Assembly (NCBI GenBank): GCA_902728285.1 | Contig: CACVBU010000351.1 | Span: 248,001-312,000, forward strand | DNA: 64,000 nt | From: Clytia hemisphaerica | Taxonomy: Eukaryota; Cnidaria; Hydrozoa; Leptothecata; Clytiidae | Reading direction: 5' to 3' | Shown here: in pieces, positions 12,101-22,735 of the stretch | Numbering within the stretch: position 1 is the first letter of the stretch | Layout: every line of letters begins with the position of its first letter | Notes under the pieces: model-generated | What the model was told of the DNA's origin: nothing | What the model saw: the letters and a program-made list of their open reading frames with translations, nothing else | Databases searched by the model: none | Program-made: the position numbers and the translations under genes

Positions 12101-15100
12101 TAGAGTAGATTAAGAGAGAGGGCTTGGTCCCCAAAATATATATTATACGAAAGCTAAAAGTATATGTGTCAACTTCATCAATGGTAGTAGAATGGCTATG
12201 AAGATTAAGACACCAGAGTACAAAAGTGGTTACTATGAGAGATATCGGATTGAACTCGAAGCGTGGCGAGAAATTACCGACCTAGAAGCAGAAAAACAGG
12301 GCATAGCTATAGCCCTCACACTCCCAGAAGATGATGAAAGTGGAATTCGAGAGAAAGTTTTTGATGAGCTGTCTATAACTGACTTAAAAGGACAAGATGG
12401 TTTGGACAAATTACTGAGATTTATGGATAAAAAGTTAAAGAAGGACGATCTTGCTGACAGTTGGGAGAAATTCAGCACTTTTGAAGAATACGAGAAAAAG
12501 GAACAGTCTATTACTGAATACATTTCCAAATTCGATCAGAACTATAACAAAATGTCGAAAAAATGAATGACCCTCCCTTCAGAAATACTTGCATTCAAGC
12601 TGTTGAAACAAGCCAATTTGGGCAATGAAGAGAGACTTCTAGTGTTAACTGGAATGGATTACAAAAACAAGAAAGAACTTTATGAACAAGCGAAACTTTC
12701 TTTGAAAAAGTTTAAAGGGGACCAAGTCTCTGAAATTTCCAATGGTGTGAAAGCAGCAAATCTTGAAACTGTTTGCTTAACGGGAGATGAAGTCTTGTAT
12801 ACAAATCACCGACAACAAAACAACAACGGAATACGTGGCCGTGGCAGTTATCGTGGAGGTGCTCATTGTGGAGGTGCTAATCGAGGTGCTTATCGAGGAG
12901 GTGCTCGTTCCAGACCACAACAAAATTGGCAGCAGCAAGAATCTGATTCTACACGTCCTTCCAGAAAGATTAATCCAAAGAACTCTGAAGGGAAACTATT
13001 GACATGTGCAAGCTGTGGTTCATATAGACACTTACTTCCTGAATGTCCAGACAGCTGGGAAAATCTTGCTAAAACTAACAAAAACAATTCGCAAGAATTC
13101 TGTCTCTATACTGGAGCAGATACATCCAAACCAGATAATGCACTTGTGCCGTGCTTGACTGTGCTTGTTCGAGCACAGTTTGTGGAACATCCTGGTTTCA
13201 GAACTATACTCAAATGCTCAATGAAGAGGAGAAGAAGAAAATCAAGCAGTTCACTGGAGGCAGACTGTTCAAGTTTGGCGGTGGTGAAGTTCTTTCCTCA
13301 ATTGCCTGTTACGAAATCCCTGTGTATCTTGCTGGGAAAGAGATAACAATCGTTACTGACGTTGTCGATTCTGACATCCCTCTTCTGCTGTCCATCAAAG
13401 CAATGAAGAAAGCAGGTATCATCCTCGATCTGGTCAACGACTCAGCTGAGATCTTTGGCAAAGTTGTATCCTTAAATCATACATCATCAGGACACTACTG
13501 CGTCTCAATTGCCAAAGAATTTGATGTTTCTCAAGTGTTTGCAGTCAAAATTTGCAGAACTGGAAGATAGTGACAGATACAAAGTTTTACTGAAGCTGCA
13601 CAGACAATTTGCGCATCCATCGATGGTGAAGCTGATATCCCTTCTCAAAGATTCCAAAGTTGGTCAGACGAATTTAACCCCTGCTTCTGGAAATCCACCA
13701 AAGATGTGAGCTGTGCAAGATGTATCCTACAACCCCTCCACGACCAGCCGTTGCGTTGCCATTAGCAGCCCAATTCAATGACAAAGTTGCCCTCGACTTA
13801 AAGAAGTGGGGAGATAAATGGATTCTCCACATGATAGACATGTGGTCTCGTCTCACAGTGTCAAAGTTCATCTCTCGTAAGAAGCCAACAGAAGTCATCG
13901 ACAACATCATGCTGCACTGGTGTGGTGCAGGATATGGCATTATGTCAAGTATCGTTACAGACAATGGACGTGAATTCAATGCTGATGAAATCAGAGAAGT
14001 GTCTAGCATCTTGAACATCCAAACAATTACAACAGCTGCAGAGAGTCCATTTCAAAATGGTTTGTGTGAAAGGAATCATGCAATTACTGACATCATGCTT
14101 CTCAAGTTGAAAGAACAATGTCCACGAACACCAATTGACGTTCTTCTAGCATGGGCAAACACATCACGAAATAGTTTGCAAATGTGGCATGGATTCAGCA
14201 GTTACCAGCTTGTCTTTGGCAAGAATCCCAACGTACCAAATGTTATGACAGACAACATTGCGGCTTTGCAAGGCACAACATCTGAAACCCTTGCTACTCA
14301 CCTAAATGCTTTACATGCATCAAGAAAAGTATTTATTGAATCTGAATCCAGTGAGCGTATTCGACTGTGCTCTCTACAGCAAGATCCGAGTATCTGAGCA
14401 GATCTTCAACAATGGCGATCGAGTGTTCTACATGCGTGAAGGTTCAAAGAAATGGCTTGGCCCAGCCAAAGTGGTGTTTCAAGATGGCAAAGTGATATTT
14501 ATTCGTCACGGAGGAATAATGGTTCGTGTTTCTCCAAATCGTCTCATAAAAGCACCAGAGGATCCAACACTCACACCAATGGAAAACAATGCCAAATCGC
14601 GTGGAGAAGAATTTGAGCAGCCAATACAGACACCAATCAATCATAAACCCTTGGTTGAAGTTTTGTCAAAACATGATGGATCCAGATCAAAAACATTCAC
14701 TGAGGAATATGTTAGTATCAATAAAAGAACCGCCAGAGGTGATAACGATCCACCAAATCCAGACGAATCAAAAAGACCAGCAACACCAACAACAAGACGG
14801 GGACCGTCATTATCTGCGTCTCCAACAGTTAATGATGCAATCTCAGTTCAATCATCATTCCAGAAAGAAGCCACATCATCTCAACAATCGCCTATCATCT
14901 CTTCCAAAGCTTCACCTAAAGATTCTACATCCAAACGTTCATCGAGAAATTCATCAATAACAGCTCCATCACCAAAAGATTCAACAGGTCAAACTGTGAA
15001 ATTTAAAGACTCATCCTTAGAAACATCCACATCAAGAACAAAACAGACAGCAAAGAACCAGACGTTTCCAAAGAAGGACGAAACCATCTCAATCAAGCAA

Positions 15101-18100
15101 TCCTCAGAGTGGCAGTCTGCAAAGGTAATAAGTCGTGCTGGTAAAGCCAATGGGAAGTTCAAAAGCTGGTTCAACCTGGAAAGCTCAGAAGACCAATCTC
15201 CGATGGCTATTGATTTAGAAAAATGTGAGTGGAAGCAAATTCCTGATGCTCCTGAAGAAGTCACTATTGTTATCATACCAAAGAATCAACAACAAACACC
15301 TGACTGTGAACGAGCAGAGCTGGAGGAGATTGAGAAGCTCAAACAATTCAATACCTTTTCAGTAGTTAAAGACGAAGGTCAATTTCGTATATCAACAACA
15401 TGGGTGTTATGGGAGAAGAATGGTGGTGTCCGAGCACGTCTTGTTGCAAGAGGCTATGAGGAATCATTCAAAGAAAGGACAGACTCACCCACAGTTTCAA
15501 AGAATGTCCTGCGAACATTTCTGGCAATTGCGCCAAACACGAATTGGGATGTCAAGACAACTGATATCAAATCTGCATTTTTGCAAGGAAAAACAATCTC
15601 AAGGGAAATACATGTGTCTCCTCCAAAAGAAACTGAGTTGAAAGGAAAACTTTGGAAACTACAGAAGTGTCTCTATGGGTTAAACGACGCAGCCCGACAA
15701 TTCTACGCAAGTGTTGCAGATGAGTTAACAAAGCACGGATGTATACAATGAATTTTGGATCCAGCAGTTTTCTACTACAAGTTAAACGATTCTCTCCAAG
15801 GATTCATTGTGTGCCATGTTGATGATTTTCTCCATGCTGGAAACAATCGATTTGAGACGGACATTATCAAACCACTCAAACCACTCACCAAAGATTTCAT
15901 GCTGGAAGATGTGAAGAAGAAACATTCAACTATGTTGGTTTTCACCTGACTCAAACATCAGATGGCATCACTATCTCCCAAAATGATTATGTTCAAAGTT
16001 TACCAGATGTTGAAATATCACCAGAACGAATGTCTCAAAAATGTGAAAAGTTAACTCCTGAAGAAACAACAACATTCAGAGCTTTGGTTGGCAAACTTAA
16101 TTGGGCTGTTCAAGGACCAAGACCAGACTTCGCCTTCCACGTTGTCTATTTCAGTACAAAATTTAATGATACAACAGTCAACGATCTAATACAACTAAAG
16201 AGATGTATCAGAAAACTGAAAGAGAGTTCCTGTGAAGTGATGTTTCCAACCCTTGGTCACCCAGGATCCTGGGGTATCACAGTGTTTTCAGATGCTGCAC
16301 ATGCTAACCTCAATGGTGTGAACAGTACGTCTGGTCATATTGTCTTTCTCACTGGAGAAAACCGACGTTGTGCATCGCTCTCGTGGAGTTGCAACAAGAT
16401 CAAACGTGTGGTACGTTCTTCCTTGGCAGCAGAAGCATTGAGCTTACAAGAAGGACTCGAGGATGGTTTATATCACCAATCTATGATACAGGAGCTATTT
16501 GGCAAAAATTGTGCAATCAACATCAAGGCTTACACCGACAGTAAAAGCCTCATTGAAGCCATAAACTCCACAAAGCTAGTTGATGACAAGAGATTACGTA
16601 TTGATATTGGTGCCATCAAGGAATCTATTCAAAAGCATGAAGCCGACGTTCGCTGGTGTCCAGGATCAAAACAGCTGGCAAACTGCTTGACGAAAAAAGG
16701 TGCCCAATCGAATGACCTTCTCCGTGTTATCCAAACAGGTCACCTGGATTGAATGATGAGACTTTATACACAAAATGTTGTTATTTTTATTGGTGATGAT
16801 TTTTTAGTGACAGCGAATGTTCGAATTCTCGCTATTTTCTATTAACATTATGACATTTTCTTTACAACGAATGTTGAAATTCTCGTTGTCCATTAACATT
16901 GTTGATCGTGATACAATAAAAGACCTTAACTCATGTTGATTAAACATGTCTCACGTAACAGTTGTTACATCACCATAGACATTGATCATTTTATTACATG
17001 GTCATGATTCATTTTGAACATTAAAAAAAGAAAAAAGGAAGATCCTTCAATGGTTGGGATCATGCCTTTACTTTTATAGTTTTTGTTAGTTTTTATTTTT
17101 CACATTTTTATCCTACTGTTTACATTTCTTTTTATTTTCTAGTTTTTAGAGTTAGTATTTTTTATATCAAACATTCAAGAAACTAGTATGAATGTCGATA
17201 TTGTTACTAACATATTTTATCTTTTGTTCTTATAGAGTAGATTAAGAGAGAGGGCTTGGTCCCCAAAATATATATTATACGAAAGCTAAAAGTATATGTG
17301 TCAACTTCATCATGAGGGATGGTTAAAAAGAGAGGGTTAAGAAAATAAGGTTGATGTAAGAGTTTTTTCGTAGAAATCTTTTAAAATTGTTCCAAAATTT
17401 CTTGGTTTTTTCAAAGTCGATCACAGTCGATCCACTTTGCAAATTTATGACTAGCAAAAACGTATCAATGTTTTGTTAATATTTTTTTCCCAATAATGAG
17501 TTTCCTTTACGATGGTGAAAGAACTTTTGGTAAAACAGCGTGCTACCGAGTAAACCTCCCCTAAGTTTCGCGGGAACTTATTTTCGCTTTTTTCGTGGTT
17601 TTTCTCCAAATCCGCGAAAATTAGAACCCGTGAAATACAATTTTTTTCTAATTTTTCCAGAAATTCTCACAAATCCCTAAGAAAATGAAAGAAATTTCTC
17701 CGAAAATGGGCGAAACCGCGAAAATTAGCTCCCGCGAAAATTAGCTCCCGCGAAATGCAATTTTTTCAATTTTTTTTCGATCGCGAAAATTAGTTCCTTT
17801 AACGTAATGTCCATCTAAACCCTTAAGTATTTATAAGAGTTTATCTAGCCTGGGAATCCAAGCTCATAATTCTAGAAAAAACAAAAAATACCTCACCTCA
17901 CAAAGTTCTAAAATTATAGAGCTTGGTGCAGGTAGATTAGTCTGACACAGAATGTTATAAACAGTCTGTGTGTGAACCCTTGTTGACAGGCTTGCTGAAC
18001 TTTGGAAACCCAGGCAAACACACATAATCAACTTACCATAAAAACTCTTTCACAAGCTCTAAAGACTTTCAAAACTACTAAAAACCACATCAAAACATCA

Positions 18101-21100
18101 GCCACATGTATTTAGACATCCAGTCAACAGCCATTTTGTTTCGAAATGAATCTATGTTTTCATTTTCATTTGTTTTCCTTTTTTCTGCAGAGTCAGCTTT
18201 TTCCATAAATTATGCGCGCGCATCGAAATAATCAAAATGCGCGAAAGTACTGCTAAGTAATACGCCGAAAGCTGGCCAATCAGGCCGAACCTGCATTGCA
18301 GGGAAAAATCTCCCTGCAGGCGAGTTACCTGCACCAAGCGTTAAACCAGCAGCAAAAATATCATAAACTAGACTGTGAAAAAAGTTTAACGCTTGGATTC
18401 CCAGGCTAGAGTTTATCGTGAAATGATTCCATTATTATTTGATAATCGACAGACACAAAGCTGTTCCTACAAATTTCAAGAACATTGAACTGACTTACGC
18501 TAAAAAGGAAATTGCCAGAGAAGTACGCATGATAAACCCAGCACAAAAACCATGGACTCACAAGCAAGATGATATCAATCATGTAAGATTACTTTACGTA
18601 AGCTATTTACAAGAGATGTCAGTTTTTGGATCAAATCAGATCTAATTGTTCTTAAATGAATCTCCCAAAAGCGTGGCGAAAAGTTTGTAGCGCTGTAACT
18701 TTTACGGACATATATTTTTCCTATATTTTACCTTTTCCTTTCACTTTCTGGTTGACTTTTATTGATCAAGAAAAAATATTTATATCATATTTCAATCGCA
18801 AAATTGAAATTTAGAGGTTTACATGTCTGGTCTTCAGTATTCTGTCAGTTTACTATGGCAACTGTATAGAAAGGCCAATAATAGGACTTAAAGTGTCTTC
18901 TAAATAGCTCCTAAGACTCATCCAAAACTGCGATTGCTTGAACTTAAACTTTACTTGGTTCTATATTTCATGGAGTTAAGCTCGATCTGGATGTGCCCTA
19001 TGAGCTATTTGGAAGACACTTTAAGTCCCACTATTTAACTTTCTATACAGTTGGAATGGTATACTGAAAACCAGACGTGTAGGGAACCTCTAAATTTCCA
19101 TTTGGCCATTGAAAAATGCTAAGAAAGCCACACGGTTTAGAAAAACCTCCAGCTACTCAGGAAACAATTTTGGGTTGGTAAGAGTAATCACTTTTCATTA
19201 AAACCTTGAGTTCTCTTGGTAAGGTTCACAAGAAAAGCATTACCAGCTGTTCTTTTTTTAAAGAAATTCGATTTAAATGTGTGAAAGATTGCAATATCGG
19301 CAACAGACCCCCTAAATTCGAGAAAATCTAGTCATTTCAAAGGGGATTTACCAAAGCTACTGACCATTCCAGGGGCAAATAGTGATTGAAAATGTAAATC
19401 TTTTGTATTCCTTGAGTGGAAATGATGATTTTTGATGGTTTTCAAAACTTTCACATTGTTTTTGGTGTAGCCTGTGCCTTATTTTTGCCTCGCTGGCCTG
19501 GAAAAATTACGCTTAAGAAAATTTTTGGCGTAATTTTTCTTCGGCCTGCTTATAGCGCGCATGGGTTTATTTATTAGTGTTTCTAAAACTAGACAATTTT
19601 ATCTACCAGGTACAATTAACACTTTTTCCAACATTAGTCGCAACTCTTGAATAATCGAGTTAAATATTGTACTTTTTGAGTTTAGCGCCTCCGTTTCGGG
19701 CTCCTAGAGCCCAGTCCGGTTGAGTGGGAAAGTTGAAATTTTCAGTCTTCAAATTGTGAAAGAAATTTTCACATAAAATATTCATATTTATCGTAGCTTG
19801 GATAGAACAAAAATAAAACATTTTCATGAGATAAAAGTATTGAAGGGGTCGTGAACTAGCTAAGGAGGTAGCAGGTTCGATTCCGGCCATCTAAATAGAA
19901 TGTAGCTGATTGGCTAGAGCCAATGAAAAACTAAAGTTAGTTGAATTCAAAGCAGCATCTCATCGTTTTTCAGAGAAAGAAAAGAGAAGAAAGAAATTAA
20001 AACCAAAAGTAAACACCATGATTAAACAGTATTTATGAATTCGAGTGATTGAGTTGAGAGTTACCATCAGCTTCCAACTAGAACTTTTAAACTTTTTGAA
20101 CTATAGCAATCCTCCCTGATTTATTACACTTCCTTATTCTCAATTCGAACACAGAAACATAAAAGATGTAAGAAAGGGAAATTTTCTAAACAAGGGATAC
20201 AAAATATATTAATCTTAAAACTCATCAAAATCTCTTGTGAACTCTACTTTCAAAATTGAGAAATAATACTTGAAAATTACCCTGAAATTATTTAAAGATT
20301 GAAATTTGTCATTGATGAAAATATTGAATAAAAAAAATTTAACTATTGAATGTAACAATTTTCAAGTTAAGGTCTTTGAAAATTAACCTGAAGTTATTGA
20401 AATTAAGATTTAAATTTGTTATTGACAAAAAATATTGAATAAATAAATAAATTTTAAAACTAAAGTATAACAAAAATGATTGTCACCCAAGTAGATTTTA
20501 TTTAAGAAAATCTAACAAAAAGACGTCATCACATTATTGTTGACGTCACGCACTTGAATTTTTTTAGGAGTTTACCATGGTAGAGAATGTCTTTTCAAAA
20601 TTTGGTGCAAAAAACATTGCTAAAGCAAAAGTTATTAAGGGTTGTGTAAACCAACTTTCTCTTCCACGCGCATGGGGCGTGAAAACATTCTTTAAAGCTG
20701 CTGTATCGACCTAGGCAATGCGCCTTGTCTGTGTACACTCTTTTTTTTTTATAAGCATAACGTTTATAACCATACTTAGGCTCAAATTCGCCAAAAAATA
20801 AGCATAATGCTAAGCATACCTTCAAGCTGAAATGCAAAAAAAATTAATCAGCTTTTCTAAAACTTTGACCTTTTTAGGATTACTTTTAAAGCTATTTGAG
20901 CTTTCTTAGACCAAAGATTTTCGCCTGCGGCGCAAAGTTACAAAGAAGACTTTCATTCCTTGACCCGAATCAATGTTTCGACTTAACAATTCAAAATCTT
21001 TATTAAGTCTAAGCATATAAATAACCATAAATTAAGCCTAAAAATGACATTTTGCTAAGCATATTGAGCCTCGACCCGATTTTCCCGTACTTTTAGGTTC

Positions 21101-22045
21101 CAAATAAACGCCCCCCCCCCCCCGCTTGTTAATTTTTCGAAAATTTTCCAACCCCCCGGACCTTATTGGGACCCCCCTCCGTTTATTAATCTCTAAGAAT
21201 ATTTTCAGCTGTCAAAGAGAAGGCCCCTTATTTTGCTCTAAATAGCCTGATTTTAGCCTATTTTTACCTTATTTTTGGTTTCATTCAGAAGTACTATTCC
21301 CACCCACCCGGCAATTAGGCCCCCCCCCCCCCGTTTTTTAAAATCTAGAAAATTTTCCAAACCCCCCCCCCCCCCCCCCCCCTTTATTTTGGAACCTAAG
21401 AGTATACTTATAAAAAAAAAGTGCATATTATGTCGAATATTATCTCTGAACTGATAACAAATACCTGAAAGCCCCAGTTATATTTTTGTTATGGTTTTGA
21501 TTTATTTTTTGTATACTTTCTAGGTGGTATCAAGTATTGAAGGTGTTCAACATTACATGTGGTACATAGAAGTTACAGCCTTTGAAGATGTTTTATCAGT
21601 CGTTTTTTTCATTGGTAGTGGAGATCAAAGAAATTTTCATTTCATAGATGGTTCAACAAAGAACGCCATAATTTCTGATGAATTAGATGTAGGTTTAGAT
21701 GGATTGTACATCTCTTATAGATCGTGCTATCTACCCAAACAAAAATCTCTTCTGAGCAAGGGCACATTTGTATTGTTCGATAGTGGTGATATGGGAAGTT
21801 TGGAGGAATTTTTATTGGTGAAAGATAAAAACAGTGAACCGCACAAATATGTTAGAGCTCAAAGCTTCCAAAAAACCGATGATATCATCAGAAGTTTCTC
21901 TATTTACAAACGGTCCAATGTAATTGTAAAAAACGTTAAATCAATTGAACGCGTTGTTATTGGCTATGAAGAAAATGCCGAAACTTGGTTATGTATTGAT
22001 GTAAATAGACCTACTTTTACTTTTAACCATGGTGTACTTGATTGA
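8564..22045 (+). CDS. Tnp2/DUF4218-type transposase relative, eight exons
   Basis: A spliced gene related to the Tnp2 transposase family of CACTA (EnSpm) elements and the linked DUF4218 region. I assign exons 8564-9109 (3' limit uncertain), 9283-10001, 10262-10432, 10717-10881, 11036-11407, 11626-11998, 18453-18582 and 21524-22045. Exons 2-8 join through GT-AG introns of phases 1,1,1,1,2,0 into one open frame of about 817 codons. Landmarks are CPCISCRGK in exon 1, CWTGDYPGQCQVGKF in exon 4, GFDYLTGMPRDVMH in exon 5 and a DUF4218-like exon 6. Intron 6 carries a copia element and a MITE. No CACTA termini are visible around it, so it may be a stationary, possibly host-adopted copy. Exon 1 lacks a convincing ATG, and the membership of exon 8 rests on splice phase and strand. 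Confidence 0.7.
9283..10001 (+). CDS. Tnp2-like gene, exon 2
   Basis: The acceptor TTTTCAG ends at 9282 and the donor GTAATT begins at 10002 (phase 1). The exon encodes the N-terminal half of the transposase-like core: zinc-binding pairs CPEC and later CSFC and CDQC, a PLKDKIKRWF segment and DGSRF, which occupies the place of the first catalytic-domain motif in Tnp2 proteins. Confidence 0.7.
10262..10432 (+). CDS. Tnp2-like gene, exon 3
   Basis: Acceptor ATCTTTTTAG, donor GTACTT, phase 1 at both ends. It encodes the DPFLEPLINELEELF segment typical of the middle of the Tnp2 domain. Confidence 0.7.
10717..10881 (+). CDS. Tnp2-like gene, exon 4 (CWTGDYP motif)
   Basis: Acceptor TTGCCTTTCAG, donor GTATTA, phase 1 at both ends. 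It encodes the most diagnostic family motif, LLCWTGDYPGQCQVGKF, followed by a Cys-containing stretch. Confidence 0.75.
11036..11407 (+). CDS. Tnp2-like gene, exon 5
   Basis: Acceptor TTTTGTTCAG, donor GTAACA, phase 1 at both ends. It encodes YYFGNRLRY and then GYTGLSLLYRPFKLYGFDY and MPRDVMH, matching the order of conserved blocks in invertebrate Tnp2-like proteins. Confidence 0.75.
11626..11998 (+). CDS. Tnp2-like gene, exon 6 (DUF4218-like)
   Basis: Acceptor ATATTGTAG, donor GTAAAT at 11999, entering in phase 1 and leaving in phase 2. Landmarks are NGHCPKH, WTAEEWRKFAFP and HLSEDLLRFSNCDNHWAWENER. The following intron is 6.5 kb because a copia element and MITEs inserted into it. Confidence 0.75.
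12061..12180 (+). repeat. copia 5' LTR
   Basis: 120 bases from TGTCGATATT to CTTCATCA, identical to the copy at 17193-17312. A primer-binding site probably starts at 12182 (TGGTAGTAGAATGG), resembling the TGGTA start used by initiator-Met-tRNA-primed copia elements. Confidence 0.9.
12192..13145 (+). pseudogene. copia Gag, interrupted by TGA
   Basis: The ATG at 12192 lies 12 bases after the LTR. The frame encodes a copia-type Gag with an N-terminal UBN2-like capsid region, is stopped by TGA at 12564-12566 and continues in the same frame with TLPSEILAFKLLKQAN, so the TGA is a substitution inside Gag. An RGG-rich stretch (about 12829-12912) and a CCHC zinc knuckle (CASCGSYRHLLPEC, about 13006-13047) follow. 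Near 13140-13165 the frame shifts into the protease. Confidence 0.8.
13151..13570 (+). pseudogene. copia protease fragment
   Basis: In the second frame, DCACSSTVCG takes the place of the aspartic protease active site (an unusual D-C-A form of the usual D-S/T-G), followed by an aspartic-protease fold segment including VDSDIPLLL. Near 13545 the reading moves to another frame, where the GAG-pre-integrase zinc-binding HRQFAHPSMVKL begins. At least two more single-base shifts occur before 13705. Confidence 0.7.
13706..14390 (+). pseudogene. copia integrase
   Basis: It starts with the CELC half of the HHCC finger. The integrase core carries the three acidic residues in order: VALDLKKW, IVTDNGREF and SPFQNGLCERN. 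The frame shifts again near 14350-14390 into the reverse transcriptase frame. Confidence 0.8.
14390..15949 (+). pseudogene. copia reverse transcriptase
   Basis: After a serine- and proline-rich linker, the RVT_2 domain shows RLVARGYEE, DIKSAFLQG and, beyond an in-frame TGA at 15749-15751, CHVDDFLHAG (the catalytic DD box, with His for the usual Tyr). The frame is lost again near 15915. Confidence 0.8.
15950..16752 (+). pseudogene. copia RNase H and C-terminus
   Basis: It continues the polyprotein in another frame. The RNase H acidic residues are visible in VFSDAAHAN, SSLAAEALSLQ and AYTDSKSL, followed by the typical WCPGSKQLANCLTKKGA end. The stop is at 16750-16752. Confidence 0.8.
17193..17312 (+). 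repeat. copia 3' LTR
   Basis: Identical to the 5' LTR. The 440 bases between RNase H and this LTR contain a duplicated CGAATGTT...ATTCTCG block (16813-16895) and an A/G-rich tract near 17023-17042, but no obvious polypurine tract directly before the LTR. Confidence 0.9.
17560..17800. repeat. CGCGAAAATTAGCTCC repeats
   Basis: Several direct and inverted copies of CGCGAAAATTAG(C/T)TCC lie close together between TTTCGCGGGAAC at the left and CGCGAAAATTAGTTCC at the right. This is the pattern of a small palindromic MITE or simple foldback. Confidence 0.4.
17836..18417. mobile_element. Mutator-like MITE, 10-bp target duplication
   Basis: AGAGTTTATC is repeated at 17836-17845 and 18408-18417. Between them the ends are inverted: TAGCCTGGGAATCCAAGC at 17846 and GCTTGGATTCCCAGGCT ending at 18407. 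A 9-11-bp duplication is characteristic of Mutator-like elements. The 562-bp interior has no transposase. It sits in intron 6 of the Tnp2-like gene and ends 35 bases before exon 7. Confidence 0.8.
18453..18582 (+). CDS. Tnp2-like gene, exon 7
   Basis: The acceptor AATCGACAG ends at 18452 and the donor GTAAGA starts at 18583. Entering in phase 2 from exon 6 completes an Arg codon and keeps the frame through HKAVPTNFKNIELTYAK, which matches the strand-rich segment following DUF4218 in relatives. It ends in phase 0. Confidence 0.65.
18806..19098. mobile_element. MITE with roughly 100-bp inverted arms
   Basis: The left arm GAAATTTAGAGGTT, CTGTATAGAAAG and GGACTTAAAGTGTCTTC is mirrored on the right in reverse order (GAAGACACTTTAAGTCC, CTTTCTATACAG, AACCTCTAAATTTC). 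Length is 293 bases. The target duplication is not clear. It lies in intron 7 of the Tnp2-like gene. Confidence 0.65.
19855..19895 (+). repeat. tRNA-like B-box remnant, possible SINE fragment
   Basis: GGTTCGATTCCGGCC is a perfect RNA polymerase III B-box context (T-arm of a tRNA), but no A box or cloverleaf can be folded around it. A short tRNA-derived SINE remnant is the simplest reading. Confidence 0.3.
20268..20465. repeat. two-copy tandem repeat of about 115 bp
   Basis: A TTGAAAATTACCCTGAAATTATT...GAAAATATTGAATAAA block is followed by a second diverged copy. It is AT-rich, intronic and non-coding. Confidence 0.45.
21088..21404. mobile_element. MITE with poly-C subterminal tracts
   Basis: CTTTTAGGTTCCAAATAAA at the left mirrors TTTATTTTGGAACCTAAGAG at the right, flanked by TA on both sides. 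Long C runs (about 14 near 21111, 12 near 21322, over 20 near 21362) and a duplicated GAAAATTTTCCAA word fill the interior. It lies in the last intron of the Tnp2-like gene. The C-run lengths are likely assembly-sensitive. Confidence 0.5.
21524..22045 (+). CDS. Tnp2-like gene, probable last exon
   Basis: The acceptor ATACTTTCTAG ends at 21523 and the frame is open in phase 0 to a TGA at 22043-22045. It encodes 173 residues with no recognised domain but the right position and phase for the family's C-terminal region. A polyadenylation signal follows at 22288. It could instead be the last exon of another gene. Confidence 0.5.
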   Translation: MVSSIEGVQHYMWYIEVTAFEDVLSVVFFIGSGDQRNFHFIDGSTKNAIISDELDVGLDGLYISYRSCYLPKQKSLLSKGTFVLFDSGDMGSLEEFLLVKDKNSEPHKYVRAQSFQKTDDIIRSFSIYKRSNVIVKNVKSIERVVIGYEENAETWLCIDVNRPTFTFNHGVLD

Positions 22046-22287
22046 CTTTTTATGTGTAAACTAAGAAAAAATATCTCCAAAAAAGGATGAAATGTTTTTT
22101 TATATACGAGGGAATCAGAGTGGTGTTTTCTATATTTTCAGAGGAGGACTAAGAATCGAACACACATGTGTTTTGAATTGAAAAAGAGTTGTTGCAATAG
22201 ACAGCCTGTACCTTTACAATCATAAGAGTTGGTGCGTCCAGTCAAAACACAGAGTTGATCTGTAGCATCGTGCTTCACCTTTGTCTC

Positions 22288-22293
22288 AATAAA
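22288..22293 (+). terminator. polyadenylation signal AATAAA
   Basis: AATAAA sits 243 bases after the stop codon of the exon ending at 22045 and is the first such signal downstream on this strand. Confidence 0.4.
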
Positions 22294-22735
22294 TTATGAA
22301 ACAAACTATTGCCGAAAAACTCTTCGCTGGTCACGTTTTTCCCAAACGACATTCAACAACTTTCACTATCCATTGAAAATCTAATCTTAAAGATTATCTT
22401 AGGTTGTGGCCTTGTACAGTATGCCAAAAACAAAAACAAGATAATATCATTTCATGATCCATGTAAATTATGTGGTAAATTATATTGAAATGTTACGATT
22501 TTATCTTTGAAAACAGGGTTGGGTAGTCCCCCACTATAACTAATTTGATGATTCTGGAAAAAATTAAAAACTACTCTTTGGTGCTTAAATTGTAGTGGGA
22601 GTAGAAAAAGCTAGGGGGTCCTACAGGACAATACATTAATAAAATGAAGAGAAAAAATATTTTGTATACGGGGTCGGACAAAAGGTTAGGGGATAAAAAT
22701 AAGACTTATTGCCACATCGATAGTTTACTAATTTT

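Larger units (their letters stand above)
12056..17317 (+). mobile_element. Ty1/copia LTR retrotransposon, complete but broken
   Basis: The element spans 12061-17312 and is flanked by the 5-bp duplication TGAGG (12056-12060, 17313-17317). Its 120-bp LTRs are identical by direct comparison and bounded by TG...CA. Domain order is Gag, protease, integrase, reverse transcriptase, RNase H, as in copia. The coding region changes frame at least five times and contains two in-frame TGA codons, so this copy cannot make a full polyprotein. It lies in intron 6 of the Tnp2-like gene, in the same orientation. Confidence 0.9.

Noticed and set aside
19660-19890. minus-strand ORF beginning MAGIEPATS
   Set aside because: This peptide start is the well-known chance translation of the complement of a tRNA-like B box (GGTTCGATTCCGGCCAT). 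It is not a gene.
20541-20548. CRE palindrome TGACGTCA
   Set aside because: It is intronic with no promoter context. A single 8-base match is expected by chance.
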